A DNA stretch of 48,576 nt from Alphaproteobacteria bacterium (GTDB lineage Bacteria > Pseudomonadota > Alphaproteobacteria > Bin65), in assembly GCA_021776685.1 (NCBI GenBank), contig JAJFFJ010000065.1, forward strand, positions 1 through 48,576. Direction: 5' to 3'. A program made the position numbers and the translations under genes. Positions 23,714 to 31,935 of this stretch are shown here, in pieces. Within the stretch, counting starts at the first letter, position 1, and each line of letters opens with the position of its first letter. Below the pieces are notes generated by a model. That model was not told the DNA's origin. It saw only the letters and a program-made list of their open reading frames with translations, and ran no database searches.

Positions 23714-23729
23714 AATCTGTCACTGGCCC

Positions 23730-24791
23730 ATGTCTGAACGTTGCCTTTGGCGTGAGTGTAGGCACAATCTGCGGGCATCTGTCACCTTCATCCATGGAAA
23801 GGCTGCAACCATCGCCATCGACATGCATTCCCATTTTTATGGCGCCGGTCTGGATGATGCCATGCGGGGCAGGGACCAGGTGCCCATGCTGGTAATGGAG
23901 GACGGGCAGGAAAAGCTCGCCGCCATGACGGCGCGCTTTCCGTTCACGCCGCCCTATCACGATGTGACCGCCCGTCTCGACTGGATGGCGCAGCAGGGTT
24001 TCACTGCACAGTTGCTGACCTATCCGGGCGCCCTTGGGATGGATGCGCAGCCGGCAGGGGAGTCGGCGCCGGTTCTGTTCGCCTACAATGATGCCCTGTC
24101 AGAAATCTGTACGACCTATTCCGGCCAATTCTATGGCCTTGGCGGTCTTCCGCTGGCGGATATGGGCGCCGCGGCCGGTGAAATGGCACGGCTACGCCGC
24201 GAACTGGGACTCCTTGGCGCCTTGCTGCCGGGCAACTATTTCACTTCCATTGATGCGGTGGATGCTGTTCGACCTGTGCTGGCACAAGCTGACGAGATTG
24301 GCGCTCATATCCTGATCCACCCAGGGCTGATCCCCGGGGAGATGCCAACACCGCCAATAATGGATAATCCAGGATACCGCGCCTCGGCGATCACATTGCA
24401 AAGCACGGTATCACAGATTGTCATCACCCTGATCATGTCTGATCTGCTCGAGAGTTATCCGGGGGTCAGTTTTCAGGTGATCAATTTGGGCGGCACGATT
24501 CCCTTTATCGAGGAGCGCATGGTGCAGATTGCCCAGAACCGCACCCCTGACCAGCCCTTTCCCCACGAGAGGCTGCAGAAACTCTATTACGACACAGCGT
24601 CCCTGGGGCCACGGGCGCTGGAAACCGCGGTGCACTGCTACGGGGCGGACCGGATCATGCTGGGTTCGGACTATCCCATTTTCAACGGCCTACCGGCGGA
24701 GGAGCTGCTTGGCCAGGCCGACCTGACCGGCCAGGAACGCGAACAGATTGCTCATGGTACCGCACAGACGTTGATCGACCGGCTGGCCTGA
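23730..24791 (+). CDS. Amidohydrolase 2 family (ACMSD-like) protein
   Basis: A metal-dependent TIM-barrel enzyme: HxH in IDMHSHFYG, then QLLTYPGALGM, AHILIHPGLIPGEMP, LGGTIPFIEERM, and the metal-binding Asp in RIMLGSDYPIF. ACMSD-like members decarboxylate aromatic or semialdehyde acids or hydrolyse C-C bonds. The start is uncertain: ATG 23730 gives 353 residues, but the first 30 look unlike the family, and a start near IAIDMHSH (ATG 23823) is possible. Gene neighbours suggest a step in aromatic acid breakdown. Confidence 0.85.
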   Translation: MSERCLWRECRHNLRASVTFIHGKAATIAIDMHSHFYGAGLDDAMRGRDQVPMLVMEDGQEKLAAMTARFPFTPPYHDVTARLDWMAQQGFTAQLLTYPGALGMDAQPAGESAPVLFAYNDALSEICTTYSGQFYGLGGLPLADMGAAAGEMARLRRELGLLGALLPGNYFTSIDAVDAVRPVLAQADEIGAHILIHPGLIPGEMPTPPIMDNPGYRASAITLQSTVSQIVITLIMSDLLESYPGVSFQVINLGGTIPFIEERMVQIAQNRTPDQPFPHERLQKLYYDTASLGPRALETAVHCYGADRIMLGSDYPIFNGLPAEELLGQADLTGQEREQIAHGTAQTLIDRLA

Positions 24792-24862
24792 ACCGGACCT
24801 CTTGGATGCAATGGGATCTGCGGTTACTCTTCTGGCCGGTTTGAAGTAGACGGGAAACCCGG

Positions 24863-26002
24863 ATGACAGCAAATCTGGCGGCAAATCTGATCGACTATCA
24901 AAGTGCCCCTGTGCCTGTGCGCGAAGACCTGGTCGCGGCGCAGAGACGGGCATGGGCTCGACTGGCGGCGCCGGGCACTTGGTGGGATGGCGCGACTCGC
25001 GTCGCCCTTGCCGCGGAGACCCGACAGGCGCTGTCCTGCCGCTATTGCGCTGACCGCAAGGATGCTCTTTCTCCCTACGCGCTCGACGGAACCCACGACT
25101 CGGTCACGGATCTGCCGCCGGTCCTGGTGGATGTGATCCACCGGGTGCGCACGGACGCCAGCCGGCTGACCGAGCGATTCTATCTGGATGCGTTGGCCGG
25201 CGGCCTCACTGACGCGGAATATGTGGAGACCATCGGTGTCCTCGCCACAGTCATCGCAATTGACAGTTTTGCCGATGCCCTGGGTGTTGCCCGGCCGTCA
25301 TTGCCGGAACCGCAAGCAGGAGAGCCAACCGGTGATCGCCCTGTGGGCGCCAAACCTGGTCTCGCCTGGGTACCCACCCTGGCGCCGGAGGATATGACCG
25401 ACGCGGAAGCGGGTATGTATGACGGCATGGCCGCGATGAATATTCACCGGGCGCTCAGTCTGGTGCCAGCGGAGGTGGTGGGGTTCTTCGATCTCGACGC
25501 GGTCTGCTATCTGCCTGACGCGGTTTTGCGCGATTTCGGCACGGAATATCGCGATCTGACCCATGCGCAGATCGAGTTCCTCGCCGCCCGGGTCTCCGCT
25601 ATCAATCAGTGCGTTTACTGAACCACCAGCCATGCGGTGCTGCTCCGTGGGAGCGGCGAACATGACGGCATCGATTATGATCTGGACGCCATCATCGGCC
25701 AAGGCGCGACAGGCGATGTAGCGCCGGTCGCCCACGCGGCGTTGCTTAGCGCCTATGCCGAAGCCTTTTACGAAAGTGAAGGCGGGTTGGCGTCTGTCCG
25801 GGGCAGGATTGCAGATGAAATGGGGCCAGGATGCCTGATCGACGCGGCGGCGACGGTCGCGATTTTCGATGCGGTGGTCAAGATAGCCGATGCCACAGGA
25901 ATTCCATTGGAGGATGCAAAAGCCGAGATTTCGGAAGACATTCGTGGCAGTTTGGGTATTGATCAGTTTCCTTCAGCCGGCAGCAAGACAGGCGCTGGCT
26001 AA
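24863..26002 (+). CDS. AhpD-like two-domain selenoprotein (Sec at residue 253)
   Basis: The frame opens at ATG 24863, meets TGA at 25619-25621, and continues in the same frame to 26002. Reading TGA as Sec gives 379 residues. The TGA falls exactly on the second Cys of the AhpD/carboxymuconolactone decarboxylase active site: Cys250-Val-Tyr-Sec253 followed by TTSH (His257), where relatives have CxxC-xxx-H. The sequence after the TGA keeps the family pattern (SHAVLLRGSGEHDG, AHAALLSAYAEAFYESEGG). An N-terminal domain carries another CxxC (LSCRYCADRKDAL, near residue 60). A stem-loop 25 bases after the TGA fits a bacterial SECIS. AhpD-like proteins are thiol-based peroxidases or reductases; Sec would raise reactivity. 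A sequencing error or nonsense mutation of TGC/TGT is the alternative. Confidence 0.85.
25619..25657 (+). promoter_or_regulatory. UGA(Sec) codon and candidate bacterial SECIS
   Basis: After TGA 25619-25621, an 8-bp stem GCTGCTCC/GGAGCGGC (25639-25646 with 25650-25657, one G-U pair) closes a GTG loop whose first base is G. The gap from the UGA to the loop is 25 bases, within the spacing usual for SelB-dependent bacterial SECIS hairpins. The hairpin is inside the coding frame, as expected in bacteria. Confidence 0.75.
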
Positions 26003-26020
26003 TACGAGGATCGAATCTGG

Positions 26021-26335
26021 ATGTCTGGTGGGTTTTCGGTAGCAGGTCGGAAAAGCGATACCGCGCGTTCGCGGCGTGACTCTTCAAAGAATCCGTTGAA
26101 TTTCGACGAGGGCACCTGGGGCGCGGCCTTTGCGGAAAATGGCGGTCCCCAGTATGTCATTTTCTTTATCCTCGCGGTGGGCGGCACCATCTTTTGCGCT
26201 CTCACTGTCTACAATATCGACGGCCATCTGCACTATCTGTGGCTGATCACGATCCTCTTCTGGCTGTCTTTTTTGCGCGGAGCCCTGCGGCTTCTGAGGT
26301 GGTTGATCAGGGTGCGTGGGGCGTCCAGCACCTAG
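26021..26335 (+). CDS. Small membrane protein, unknown
   Basis: A 104-residue protein with a polar N-terminal third and two adjoining hydrophobic segments (VIFFILAVGGTIFCALTVYN and LWLITILFWLSFLRGALRLL) ending in a basic tail. No family recognised. It sits 18 bases after the selenoprotein and GAGGAT precedes the start, so it may be co-transcribed. Confidence 0.55.
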   Translation: MSGGFSVAGRKSDTARSRRDSSKNPLNFDEGTWGAAFAENGGPQYVIFFILAVGGTIFCALTVYNIDGHLHYLWLITILFWLSFLRGALRLLRWLIRVRGASST

Positions 26336-26414
26336 CCACACACCAGCCGCCGGGTTTACGGTAGGCGATGGAAAAAGGAACTGCGCGCGCGCCGCGCCGC
26401 AGAAGAGGCTCGCA

Positions 26415-27269
26415 ATGATTCCCCTTATCGATATCCGCTATGTGAGACTTGGAACGCAGGATCTGGCGGCTAACCGGCATTTCGCGACCGAGATCGTTGG
26501 CCTGGAAGTGGTCGACGAAACGCCGAGCACCGTCTATGTGCGCGGTGATAATCGCGATCACAATATCTGCTATTTCAAAGGCGACCCGTCGGATCACACC
26601 ACGGCTTTCGAGATTGAGCGAGAGGCGGACTACGAAGCCGCCGAACGTGAACTGGCGGATGCAGGTATTGAGATCGTACAGGGCACCGCCGAGGGCCGGT
26701 CGGAGCGCCGGGTGGAAGCCTATTTCACCTTTGCCGATCCCAGCGGCAACAAGATCGATCTGGTGTACAGGCCGCATTTCAACCCGGAACCTTTCATGCC
26801 CAGCCGCAAGGTGGGGATCGAGGAATTCAGCCATGTGGGCCTGAAGACCACCGATGCGGCGCGTGACGAGAAATTCTGGACCCAGCGCTTCAACATGCGG
26901 GTGAACGACTGGATCGGCCCCGCGCCGCTCATGTCCTTTGACCAGGTGCATCACCGCCTGGCCCTGTTCCCGACCGACCAGCCTGGCGTGCAGCACATCA
27001 ATTTCCAAGTGGACGGAATCGATTCGATCATGCGCTCCTGGTACTACCTGCAAGAGCGGCAGGTGCAGATCCGGTTTGGTCCGGGGCGTCATCCTTCGTC
27101 CAGTGCGATGTTCCTGTATTTCGAAGGGCCGGACAAAATCATCTACGAATACTCCCACGGCGTTCGACTGGTGACGCCGGACACATGGCGGCCAAGACAG
27201 TTTCCGTTCGACAACAAATCATTCTGCTTCTGGGGTGCGACCCCGCAGATTGACGAATTTGTCGAATAG
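26415..27269 (+). CDS. VOC-family extradiol-type dioxygenase
   Basis: The start ATG 26415 follows AGAGG. The 284-residue protein has two glyoxalase/VOC modules: LGTQDLAANRHFATEIVGL in the first, and in the second the likely metal ligands His (IEEFSHVGLKTTD), His (VQHINFQVDG) and Glu (IIYEYSHGV), the order found in type I extradiol ring-cleavage dioxygenases. It would open a catechol-type ring between or beside hydroxyls. Surrounding FAH and aldolase genes fit a meta-cleavage pathway. Substrate not determinable. Confidence 0.85.
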   Translation: MIPLIDIRYVRLGTQDLAANRHFATEIVGLEVVDETPSTVYVRGDNRDHNICYFKGDPSDHTTAFEIEREADYEAAERELADAGIEIVQGTAEGRSERRVEAYFTFADPSGNKIDLVYRPHFNPEPFMPSRKVGIEEFSHVGLKTTDAARDEKFWTQRFNMRVNDWIGPAPLMSFDQVHHRLALFPTDQPGVQHINFQVDGIDSIMRSWYYLQERQVQIRFGPGRHPSSSAMFLYFEGPDKIIYEYSHGVRLVTPDTWRPRQFPFDNKSFCFWGATPQIDEFVE

Positions 27270-27293
27270 GACCGGCAGCAGGGGCAGGAAAAC

Positions 27294-27971
27294 ATGACGA
27301 CTCCAAGTGAGGGGACCCAGATCCGGGTGCGCCAGACGGCGCGGGCGCTGGTGCGCCACGGATTAGGCAACGCCTTCGGGCATGTGAGCGCCCGCCTGAG
27401 CGAGGGCGAATTCCTGGTTTGCGCCTCAAAAGCGATGAATACCATCGCGCCCGGCGACGCCGGAACCGTGGTGCCCGTCGAGGGTGCGCTGCCAGACGGC
27501 GTGCTGGGTGAAGTGCGGGTGCACCAGCAGATTTACACGCGGCGGCCTGAGGTCGGCGGGATTGTCCGGACCTTCCTGCCCAACACTTTGACCCTCTCCG
27601 CTATGGGACGGACGCCGCGGTCACGCCACGGCTTCGGCACCTATTTTGCACCGGCGCCACCGATCTATATGGAGACGGAGCTGCTGCGCGACGATGCGCG
27701 GGCGTCGGATGTGGCGGAGCTGCTGGGCGACAATATCGCCGTTGTCCTGCGGGGCAATGGCAGCGTTATAACCGGCGCGACTATTGAGGAAGCGTTGGCA
27801 ATGGCGTACTTCCTCGAATCAGCGGCGACGGTGGAGCTGGCGGTTTTGGCTGCTGGTGACCGGGTAGAGGATTTCGAATACACCGCCGAGCAATCGAAAA
27901 ATCGCGCCGTCACTTCCGGCGGTGTGGTTGAGCGCAAATGGGCCTATCTGACATGGGGCGATCCTGAGTAG
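27294..27971 (+). CDS. Class II aldolase/adducin family protein
   Basis: A 225-residue protein of the class II aldolase fold: HGLGNAFGHVSARLSEGEFLV, then the substrate loop ASKAMNTIAPGD, EVRVHQQIYTRRPEVGGIV, and the C-terminal VVLRGNGSVITGATIEEAL. Family members cleave or decarboxylate oxo-acids with a divalent metal; the usual metal His pair is only partly clear here. It starts 24 bases after the dioxygenase with AGGA before ATG, so probably the same operon. Confidence 0.85.
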   Translation: MTTPSEGTQIRVRQTARALVRHGLGNAFGHVSARLSEGEFLVCASKAMNTIAPGDAGTVVPVEGALPDGVLGEVRVHQQIYTRRPEVGGIVRTFLPNTLTLSAMGRTPRSRHGFGTYFAPAPPIYMETELLRDDARASDVAELLGDNIAVVLRGNGSVITGATIEEALAMAYFLESAATVELAVLAAGDRVEDFEYTAEQSKNRAVTSGGVVERKWAYLTWGDPE

Positions 27972-28014
27972 GCATGACCCTGACGAGCCGGCCTGATCTG
28001 GGAGCTAATCAAGT

Positions 28015-28938
28015 ATGAAAATTGTTGCATTCAAACAGGGCGGCAAGGCGGCCCTGGGCGTCTATAAAGGCGACGATCTGGTCAATGTATCGAAGATCGA
28101 CAAATCCCTGCCGACAGATGTTGGCGATATCCTGAAGGCGCGCGCCCTCGGCAAGGTCAGCGCCGCGGCGCGAAAGGCCAAGGCGAAGGATGTGGTCAAA
28201 GGCCGGGTTTCCTGGCTGCCTCCGCTTCAGAATCCGGGGAAGATCATTTGTATCGGACTGAACTATATCGACCACGCCGCGGAGAGCCCCTTTGAGGGAT
28301 TGCCCAGCTACCCAGTGCTGTTCCTGCGGGTGAACACCAGCCTGGTGGCGAGCGGTCAGCCCATGATCAGGCCTCGCGCCAGCATCCAGTATGACTTTGA
28401 GGGTGAGATGGTCGCCGTTATCGGCAAGGGTGGCCGGCACATTCCGAAGAGCAAGGCGCTGGAACATGTGGCCGGCTATTCTGTCTTCAATGACGGCTCG
28501 ATTCGCGACTACCAGTTCAAGTCGCCCCAGTGGACCGCCGGCAAAAACTTTGACGCGACTGGCGGCTTTGGACCTGAATTCGTTACCGCCGATGAGTTGC
28601 CGAAAGGCGGTAAGGGCCTTCGCCTGCAGACCCGTCTGAACGGCAAGGTGGTGCAGGAAGCTAATACCAAGAATCTGATCTTCTCAGTCCAGCAGTTGGT
28701 TGCGACCTGCTCTGAAGTCTTCACGCTTGAGCCTGGCGATATCATCGTCACCGGCACGCCGGCCGGCGTTGGCGCCTTCCGCAAGCCACCGTTGTGGATG
28801 AAGGACGGCGATGTTTGCGAGGTGGAGATCGAAGGGATCGGCACCCTGCGCAGCCCGATCAAGGACGAACCGGCCAAGCGCCGGGCGGCCGCCAAAAAAC
28901 CAGCGAAGAAGAAACCAGCGGCCAAGAAAAAGAAATAA
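28015..28938 (+). CDS. Fumarylacetoacetate hydrolase family protein with Lys-rich tail
   Basis: A 307-residue protein. The FAH domain has IICIGLNYIDHAAESPF, FLRVNTSLVASGQPM, the metal-binding acids in YDFEGEMVAVIGKGGR, YSVFNDGSIRDYQFK and EPGDIIVTGTPAGVGAFRKP. It is like 2-oxo-hept-3-ene-dioate hydratase/isomerase or acylpyruvate hydrolases. The last 22 residues are almost only Lys, Ala and Pro (AAAKKPAKKKPAAKKKK), similar to histone H1-like tails and unusual for this enzyme family; its role is unknown. A hairpin terminator follows. Confidence 0.9.
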   Translation: MKIVAFKQGGKAALGVYKGDDLVNVSKIDKSLPTDVGDILKARALGKVSAAARKAKAKDVVKGRVSWLPPLQNPGKIICIGLNYIDHAAESPFEGLPSYPVLFLRVNTSLVASGQPMIRPRASIQYDFEGEMVAVIGKGGRHIPKSKALEHVAGYSVFNDGSIRDYQFKSPQWTAGKNFDATGGFGPEFVTADELPKGGKGLRLQTRLNGKVVQEANTKNLIFSVQQLVATCSEVFTLEPGDIIVTGTPAGVGAFRKPPLWMKDGDVCEVEIEGIGTLRSPIKDEPAKRRAAAKKPAKKKPAAKKKK

Positions 28939-28964
28939 CTCGGCCGAAATGTTCTGAATGGTGC

Positions 28965-28993
28965 GGGCGGCCTGTCGATTTGATAGGCCGCCC
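28965..28993 (+). terminator. Hairpin terminator after FAH gene
   Basis: A 12-bp stem GGGCGGCCTGTC/GATAGGCCGCCC (one G-U pair) with loop GATTT, followed by a weak TATCTATATT stretch. It separates the dioxygenase-aldolase-FAH run from the M20 gene. Confidence 0.7.
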
Positions 28994-29029
28994 TATCTAT
29001 ATTGGGTAGACCTGAAACGGAGGCCGCTC

Positions 29030-30214
29030 ATGCCCACCATCAATCGTCTGGCAAAATTTCACGACGACATGACCGCCTGGCGGCGCGATATTCACGCCCA
29101 TCCGGAGCTGGCGTTCGAAGAGCAACGGACGGCCGACAAGGTTGCCAAGCTGCTCGAAGAATTTGGGATCGATGTCCATCGTGGTTTGGCGACAACCGGG
29201 GTGGTGGGGTCCATTCGAGCTGGAACGTCGGGCAAGTCGATCGGCTTGCGTGCCGACCTCGACGCCTTGCCGCTTTTGGAAAAGAACGACTTTGGCCACT
29301 GCAGCACCCATGCGGGAAAGATGCACGCCTGCGGTCATGATGGTCATACGGTCATGCTGCTGGGCGCAGCGCGCTATCTGGCGGAGACGCGCAATTTTGA
29401 CGGCACGGTTCACCTCATCTTCCAGCCGGCGGAAGAAGGCGGCGGCGGCGGCAAAGTGATGATGGACGAAGGCCTGTTCGAGAAATTTCCCTGCGATGCC
29501 GTCTATGGCATGCACAACTGGCCGGGGCTGGAGCCAGGCAGCATCACCGTCCGCACGGGCCCCATGCTTGCCAGCGCAGACATGTTCGAAATTCGCGTGC
29601 AGGGCAAGGGCGCCCACGCGGCCATGCCGCATCAGGGTGTCGATCCGATTGTCGTGGGCGCGGAACTTGTCTCTGCTCTGCAATCGATCGTCAGCCGGAA
29701 CACGGACCCCTTGATGAACGCGGTGGTTACCGTCACCCAGTTCCACGCGGGTTCGGCCAACAATATCATCCCCGACGATGCAGTCGTTTCAGGCACGTGC
29801 CGGGCCTTGTCCGATGACGTGCAGAATATGATTGAGGCGCGCATGGTGCAGGTTGCGGAAGGCATCGCCGCTGCCCATGGCGCGACGGCTACGGTCGACT
29901 ATCGGCGCAATTATCCGGTGTTGGTGAACACGGAGAAGGAAACGCAGAAAGCGGCGCAGGCCGCGGCCAAGGTGGTAGGTGAGGACCAGGTGCATAACGA
30001 CATTCCGCCGGTCATGGGCTCAGAAGATTTTGCCTTCATGCTGCAGGAGAAGCCCGGATCCTATGTGTGGATTGGCAATGGCTTTCGCGCGGGCGCAGAT
30101 GGCGACCCCTGCATGCTCCACAATCCACACTATGACTTCAACGATGAGATCCTGAGCGTCGGCGCGAGCTATTGGGCCACACTGACTGAACAGGAACTGG
30201 CGTCGGAAGCGTAG
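29030..30214 (+). CDS. M20 family amidohydrolase (hippurate hydrolase-like)
   Basis: The start ATG 29030 is set by GGAGG upstream. The 394-residue protein has the M20D pattern: RRDIHAHPELAFEE, GLRADLDALP, metal ligands in HACGHDGHTVMLLGAARYL, the catalytic EE in FQPAEEGGGGG, the dimerisation domain with GKGAHAAMPHQGVDP, and the last metal ligand region VMGSEDFAFM. Such enzymes cleave N-acyl amino acids or indole-acetyl-amino acid conjugates. It lies in a separate transcription unit after a hairpin. Confidence 0.93.
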   Translation: MPTINRLAKFHDDMTAWRRDIHAHPELAFEEQRTADKVAKLLEEFGIDVHRGLATTGVVGSIRAGTSGKSIGLRADLDALPLLEKNDFGHCSTHAGKMHACGHDGHTVMLLGAARYLAETRNFDGTVHLIFQPAEEGGGGGKVMMDEGLFEKFPCDAVYGMHNWPGLEPGSITVRTGPMLASADMFEIRVQGKGAHAAMPHQGVDPIVVGAELVSALQSIVSRNTDPLMNAVVTVTQFHAGSANNIIPDDAVVSGTCRALSDDVQNMIEARMVQVAEGIAAAHGATATVDYRRNYPVLVNTEKETQKAAQAAAKVVGEDQVHNDIPPVMGSEDFAFMLQEKPGSYVWIGNGFRAGADGDPCMLHNPHYDFNDEILSVGASYWATLTEQELASEA

Positions 30215-30285
30215 GCATCCGGAAAATTTATGCCGCCTCAGTACCCTAATCGATAGACCTACCAGACCATCCACGGGAGAAAAGA

Positions 30286-30879
30286 ATGCCGCGCGTAAAC
30301 CCCCTGACAAAGGACGATGTGCCGGAGCTGTCCGAAGGCTTCGCCAACATGGAAAAGATCCTTGGCTTTGTGCCGAACAGCAACCTGATCATGGCGCGGC
30401 GGCCGGAAATCCTGAAAAGCTTTCAGGCGCTGGCAACGTCGATCTTCGCGGCGCCGGGGATTCCGCCGGACCTGAAAGTCATGATCGGCCACGTGGCCAG
30501 TCGGGCAGCGGGTTGCAGCTATTGCATGGCCCATACCGGGCATATGGTGGAGGCGCGGGGCGTGGCACCGGAAAAGCTCGATGCCATCTGGGACTACGAG
30601 CGTAGCGATCTCTTCACACCAGGTGAGCGGGCAGCGCTGATGGTGGCGCAGAGTGCCGGTATGGTGCCTAACGCGGTGACCGACGCCGATTTTGACGAAC
30701 TCAAGAAGCACTGGGATGAAGATCAAGTGGTGGAGATCGTTTCGGTCATCGCGCTTTATGGCTTCCTCAATCGGTGGAATGACACCCTGGCCACAGAGTT
30801 GGAGTCGCCGCCGCTTTCCTTTGGTCAGGAACGGCTGTCGGATGCGGGCTGGGACGCCGGAAAGCACGCAGCGGAATAG
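30286..30879 (+). CDS. AhpD-like (carboxymuconolactone decarboxylase) peroxidase-related protein
   Basis: A 197-residue protein starting after GGGAG. The active site is GCSYCMAHTGHM (CxxC-xxx-H), within HVASRAAGCSYC typical of uncharacterised peroxidase-related AhpD proteins. The C-terminal WDEDQVVEIVSVIALYGFLNRWND is characteristic. It is a paralogue of the gene at 47810 and more distantly of the selenoprotein at 24863. Likely a thiol-disulfide oxidoreductase. Six bases separate it from pncA. Confidence 0.9.
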   Translation: MPRVNPLTKDDVPELSEGFANMEKILGFVPNSNLIMARRPEILKSFQALATSIFAAPGIPPDLKVMIGHVASRAAGCSYCMAHTGHMVEARGVAPEKLDAIWDYERSDLFTPGERAALMVAQSAGMVPNAVTDADFDELKKHWDEDQVVEIVSVIALYGFLNRWNDTLATELESPPLSFGQERLSDAGWDAGKHAAE

Positions 30880-30885
30880 CTGCCC

Positions 30886-31518
30886 ATGGCTCACGCAGCC
30901 GCGCTGATTGTTGTGGATGTGCAGAATGATTTCTGCCCCGGCGGCGCGCTTGCGGTGCCGGATGGCGACGGTGTTGTGCCTGTCGCCAACGACCTGATGG
31001 CGCGGTTCGACCACGTAATCTTAACCCAGGACTGGCACCCATCCGGACATGGGTCCTTTGCCTCGTACCATGAAGGGGCGACCGCCTATGACGTGATCGA
31101 GATGCCCTACGGTTCGCAAGTCCTGTGGCCGGATCATTGCGTTCAGGGAACAGACGGCGCCGCCTTTCATAGAGATCTAGATGCTGATCGGGCGGGTGCA
31201 GTGATCCGCAAGGGCCGCAATCCTGCAATCGATTCCTACTCGGCCTTTTTTGAAAATGACCACGTCACCCACACAGGCCTTGCCGGGCTGCTACGGGAGC
31301 TGGCTGTTGGTCGCCTGTTCGTGTGCGGTCTGGCATTGGATTTCTGCGTCCGCTACACGGCGGAGGACGGTGCGGCCCAGGGCTTTCAGGTAACGGTCAT
31401 CGAAGACGCCTGCCGCCCGATCGATCTGGATAGCAGTCTGGCGGCGACCTATGAGGCGTTTCAAGCAGCAGGAATTCCCCTGATAGAGAGCAGCGAAGTT
31501 CAGCGCGACCCACTGTAG
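30886..31518 (+). CDS. pncA: Nicotinamidase
   Basis: A 210-residue isochorismatase-fold hydrolase that converts nicotinamide to nicotinate for NAD salvage. Catalytic Asp in IVVDVQNDFCPGG, Lys in VIRKGRNPAIDSYSAF and Cys in GLALDFCVRYTAEDG are all present, with the metal site DWHPSGHGSF. It follows the AhpD-like gene directly; its last 19 bases overlap the convergent hisI gene. Confidence 0.95.
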   Translation: MAHAAALIVVDVQNDFCPGGALAVPDGDGVVPVANDLMARFDHVILTQDWHPSGHGSFASYHEGATAYDVIEMPYGSQVLWPDHCVQGTDGAAFHRDLDADRAGAVIRKGRNPAIDSYSAFFENDHVTHTGLAGLLRELAVGRLFVCGLALDFCVRYTAEDGAAQGFQVTVIEDACRPIDLDSSLAATYEAFQAAGIPLIESSEVQRDPL

Positions 31519-31928
31519 AGGTCGTCGGGGTCTGTCAGTGGTTCGGCGATCCGGACCAGGTCGCCATTACGAACGGCGGTGTAAAAGCAGTTGCGTGTGC
31601 CGGTGTGACAGGCGACGCCGGTCTGATCCACCAGGAGCAGCAGCGTGTCCTGGTCGCAGTCGATGCGCAGTTCCATCAACGCCTGGGTCTGACCGGATGT
31701 TTCGCCCTTGCGCCATAGGGCCTGCCGCGACCGTGACCAGTAGCAGACCTGCGCCGTCGAAATGGTTTCGGCCACAGCATCTCGGTTCATCCAGGCCATC
31801 ATCAGGATTTCGCCGGTGTCATGTTGTTGCGCGATCGCGGGCACCAGGCCGTCGCCATTGAAGGCAATGGCGTCAAGGATGGCGCTCAGCTTGGTATCGG
31901 GGACCGTAGCGGGACCGTCTGTGGCCAT
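31500..31928 (-). CDS. hisI: Phosphoribosyl-AMP cyclohydrolase
   Basis: A 142-residue histidine biosynthesis enzyme that opens the adenine ring of phosphoribosyl-AMP. Diagnostic motifs are GEILMMAWMNRDAV, YWSRSRQALWRKGETSGQ, and the zinc and magnesium sites IDCDQD and GVACHTGTRNCFY. The start follows GAGG, eight bases after the cystathionine beta-lyase gene. The stop lies inside the convergent pncA gene. Confidence 0.96.
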   Translation of the reverse strand: MATDGPATVPDTKLSAILDAIAFNGDGLVPAIAQQHDTGEILMMAWMNRDAVAETISTAQVCYWSRSRQALWRKGETSGQTQALMELRIDCDQDTLLLLVDQTGVACHTGTRNCFYTAVRNGDLVRIAEPLTDPDDLYSGSR

Positions 31929-31935
31929 GGCGTCC

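Noticed and set aside
25637-26002. A separate 121-codon gene after the AhpD-like gene
   Set aside because: It is in the same frame as the upstream gene and completes its AhpD domain; the TGA between them falls on the active-site residue, so it is treated as one selenoprotein gene.
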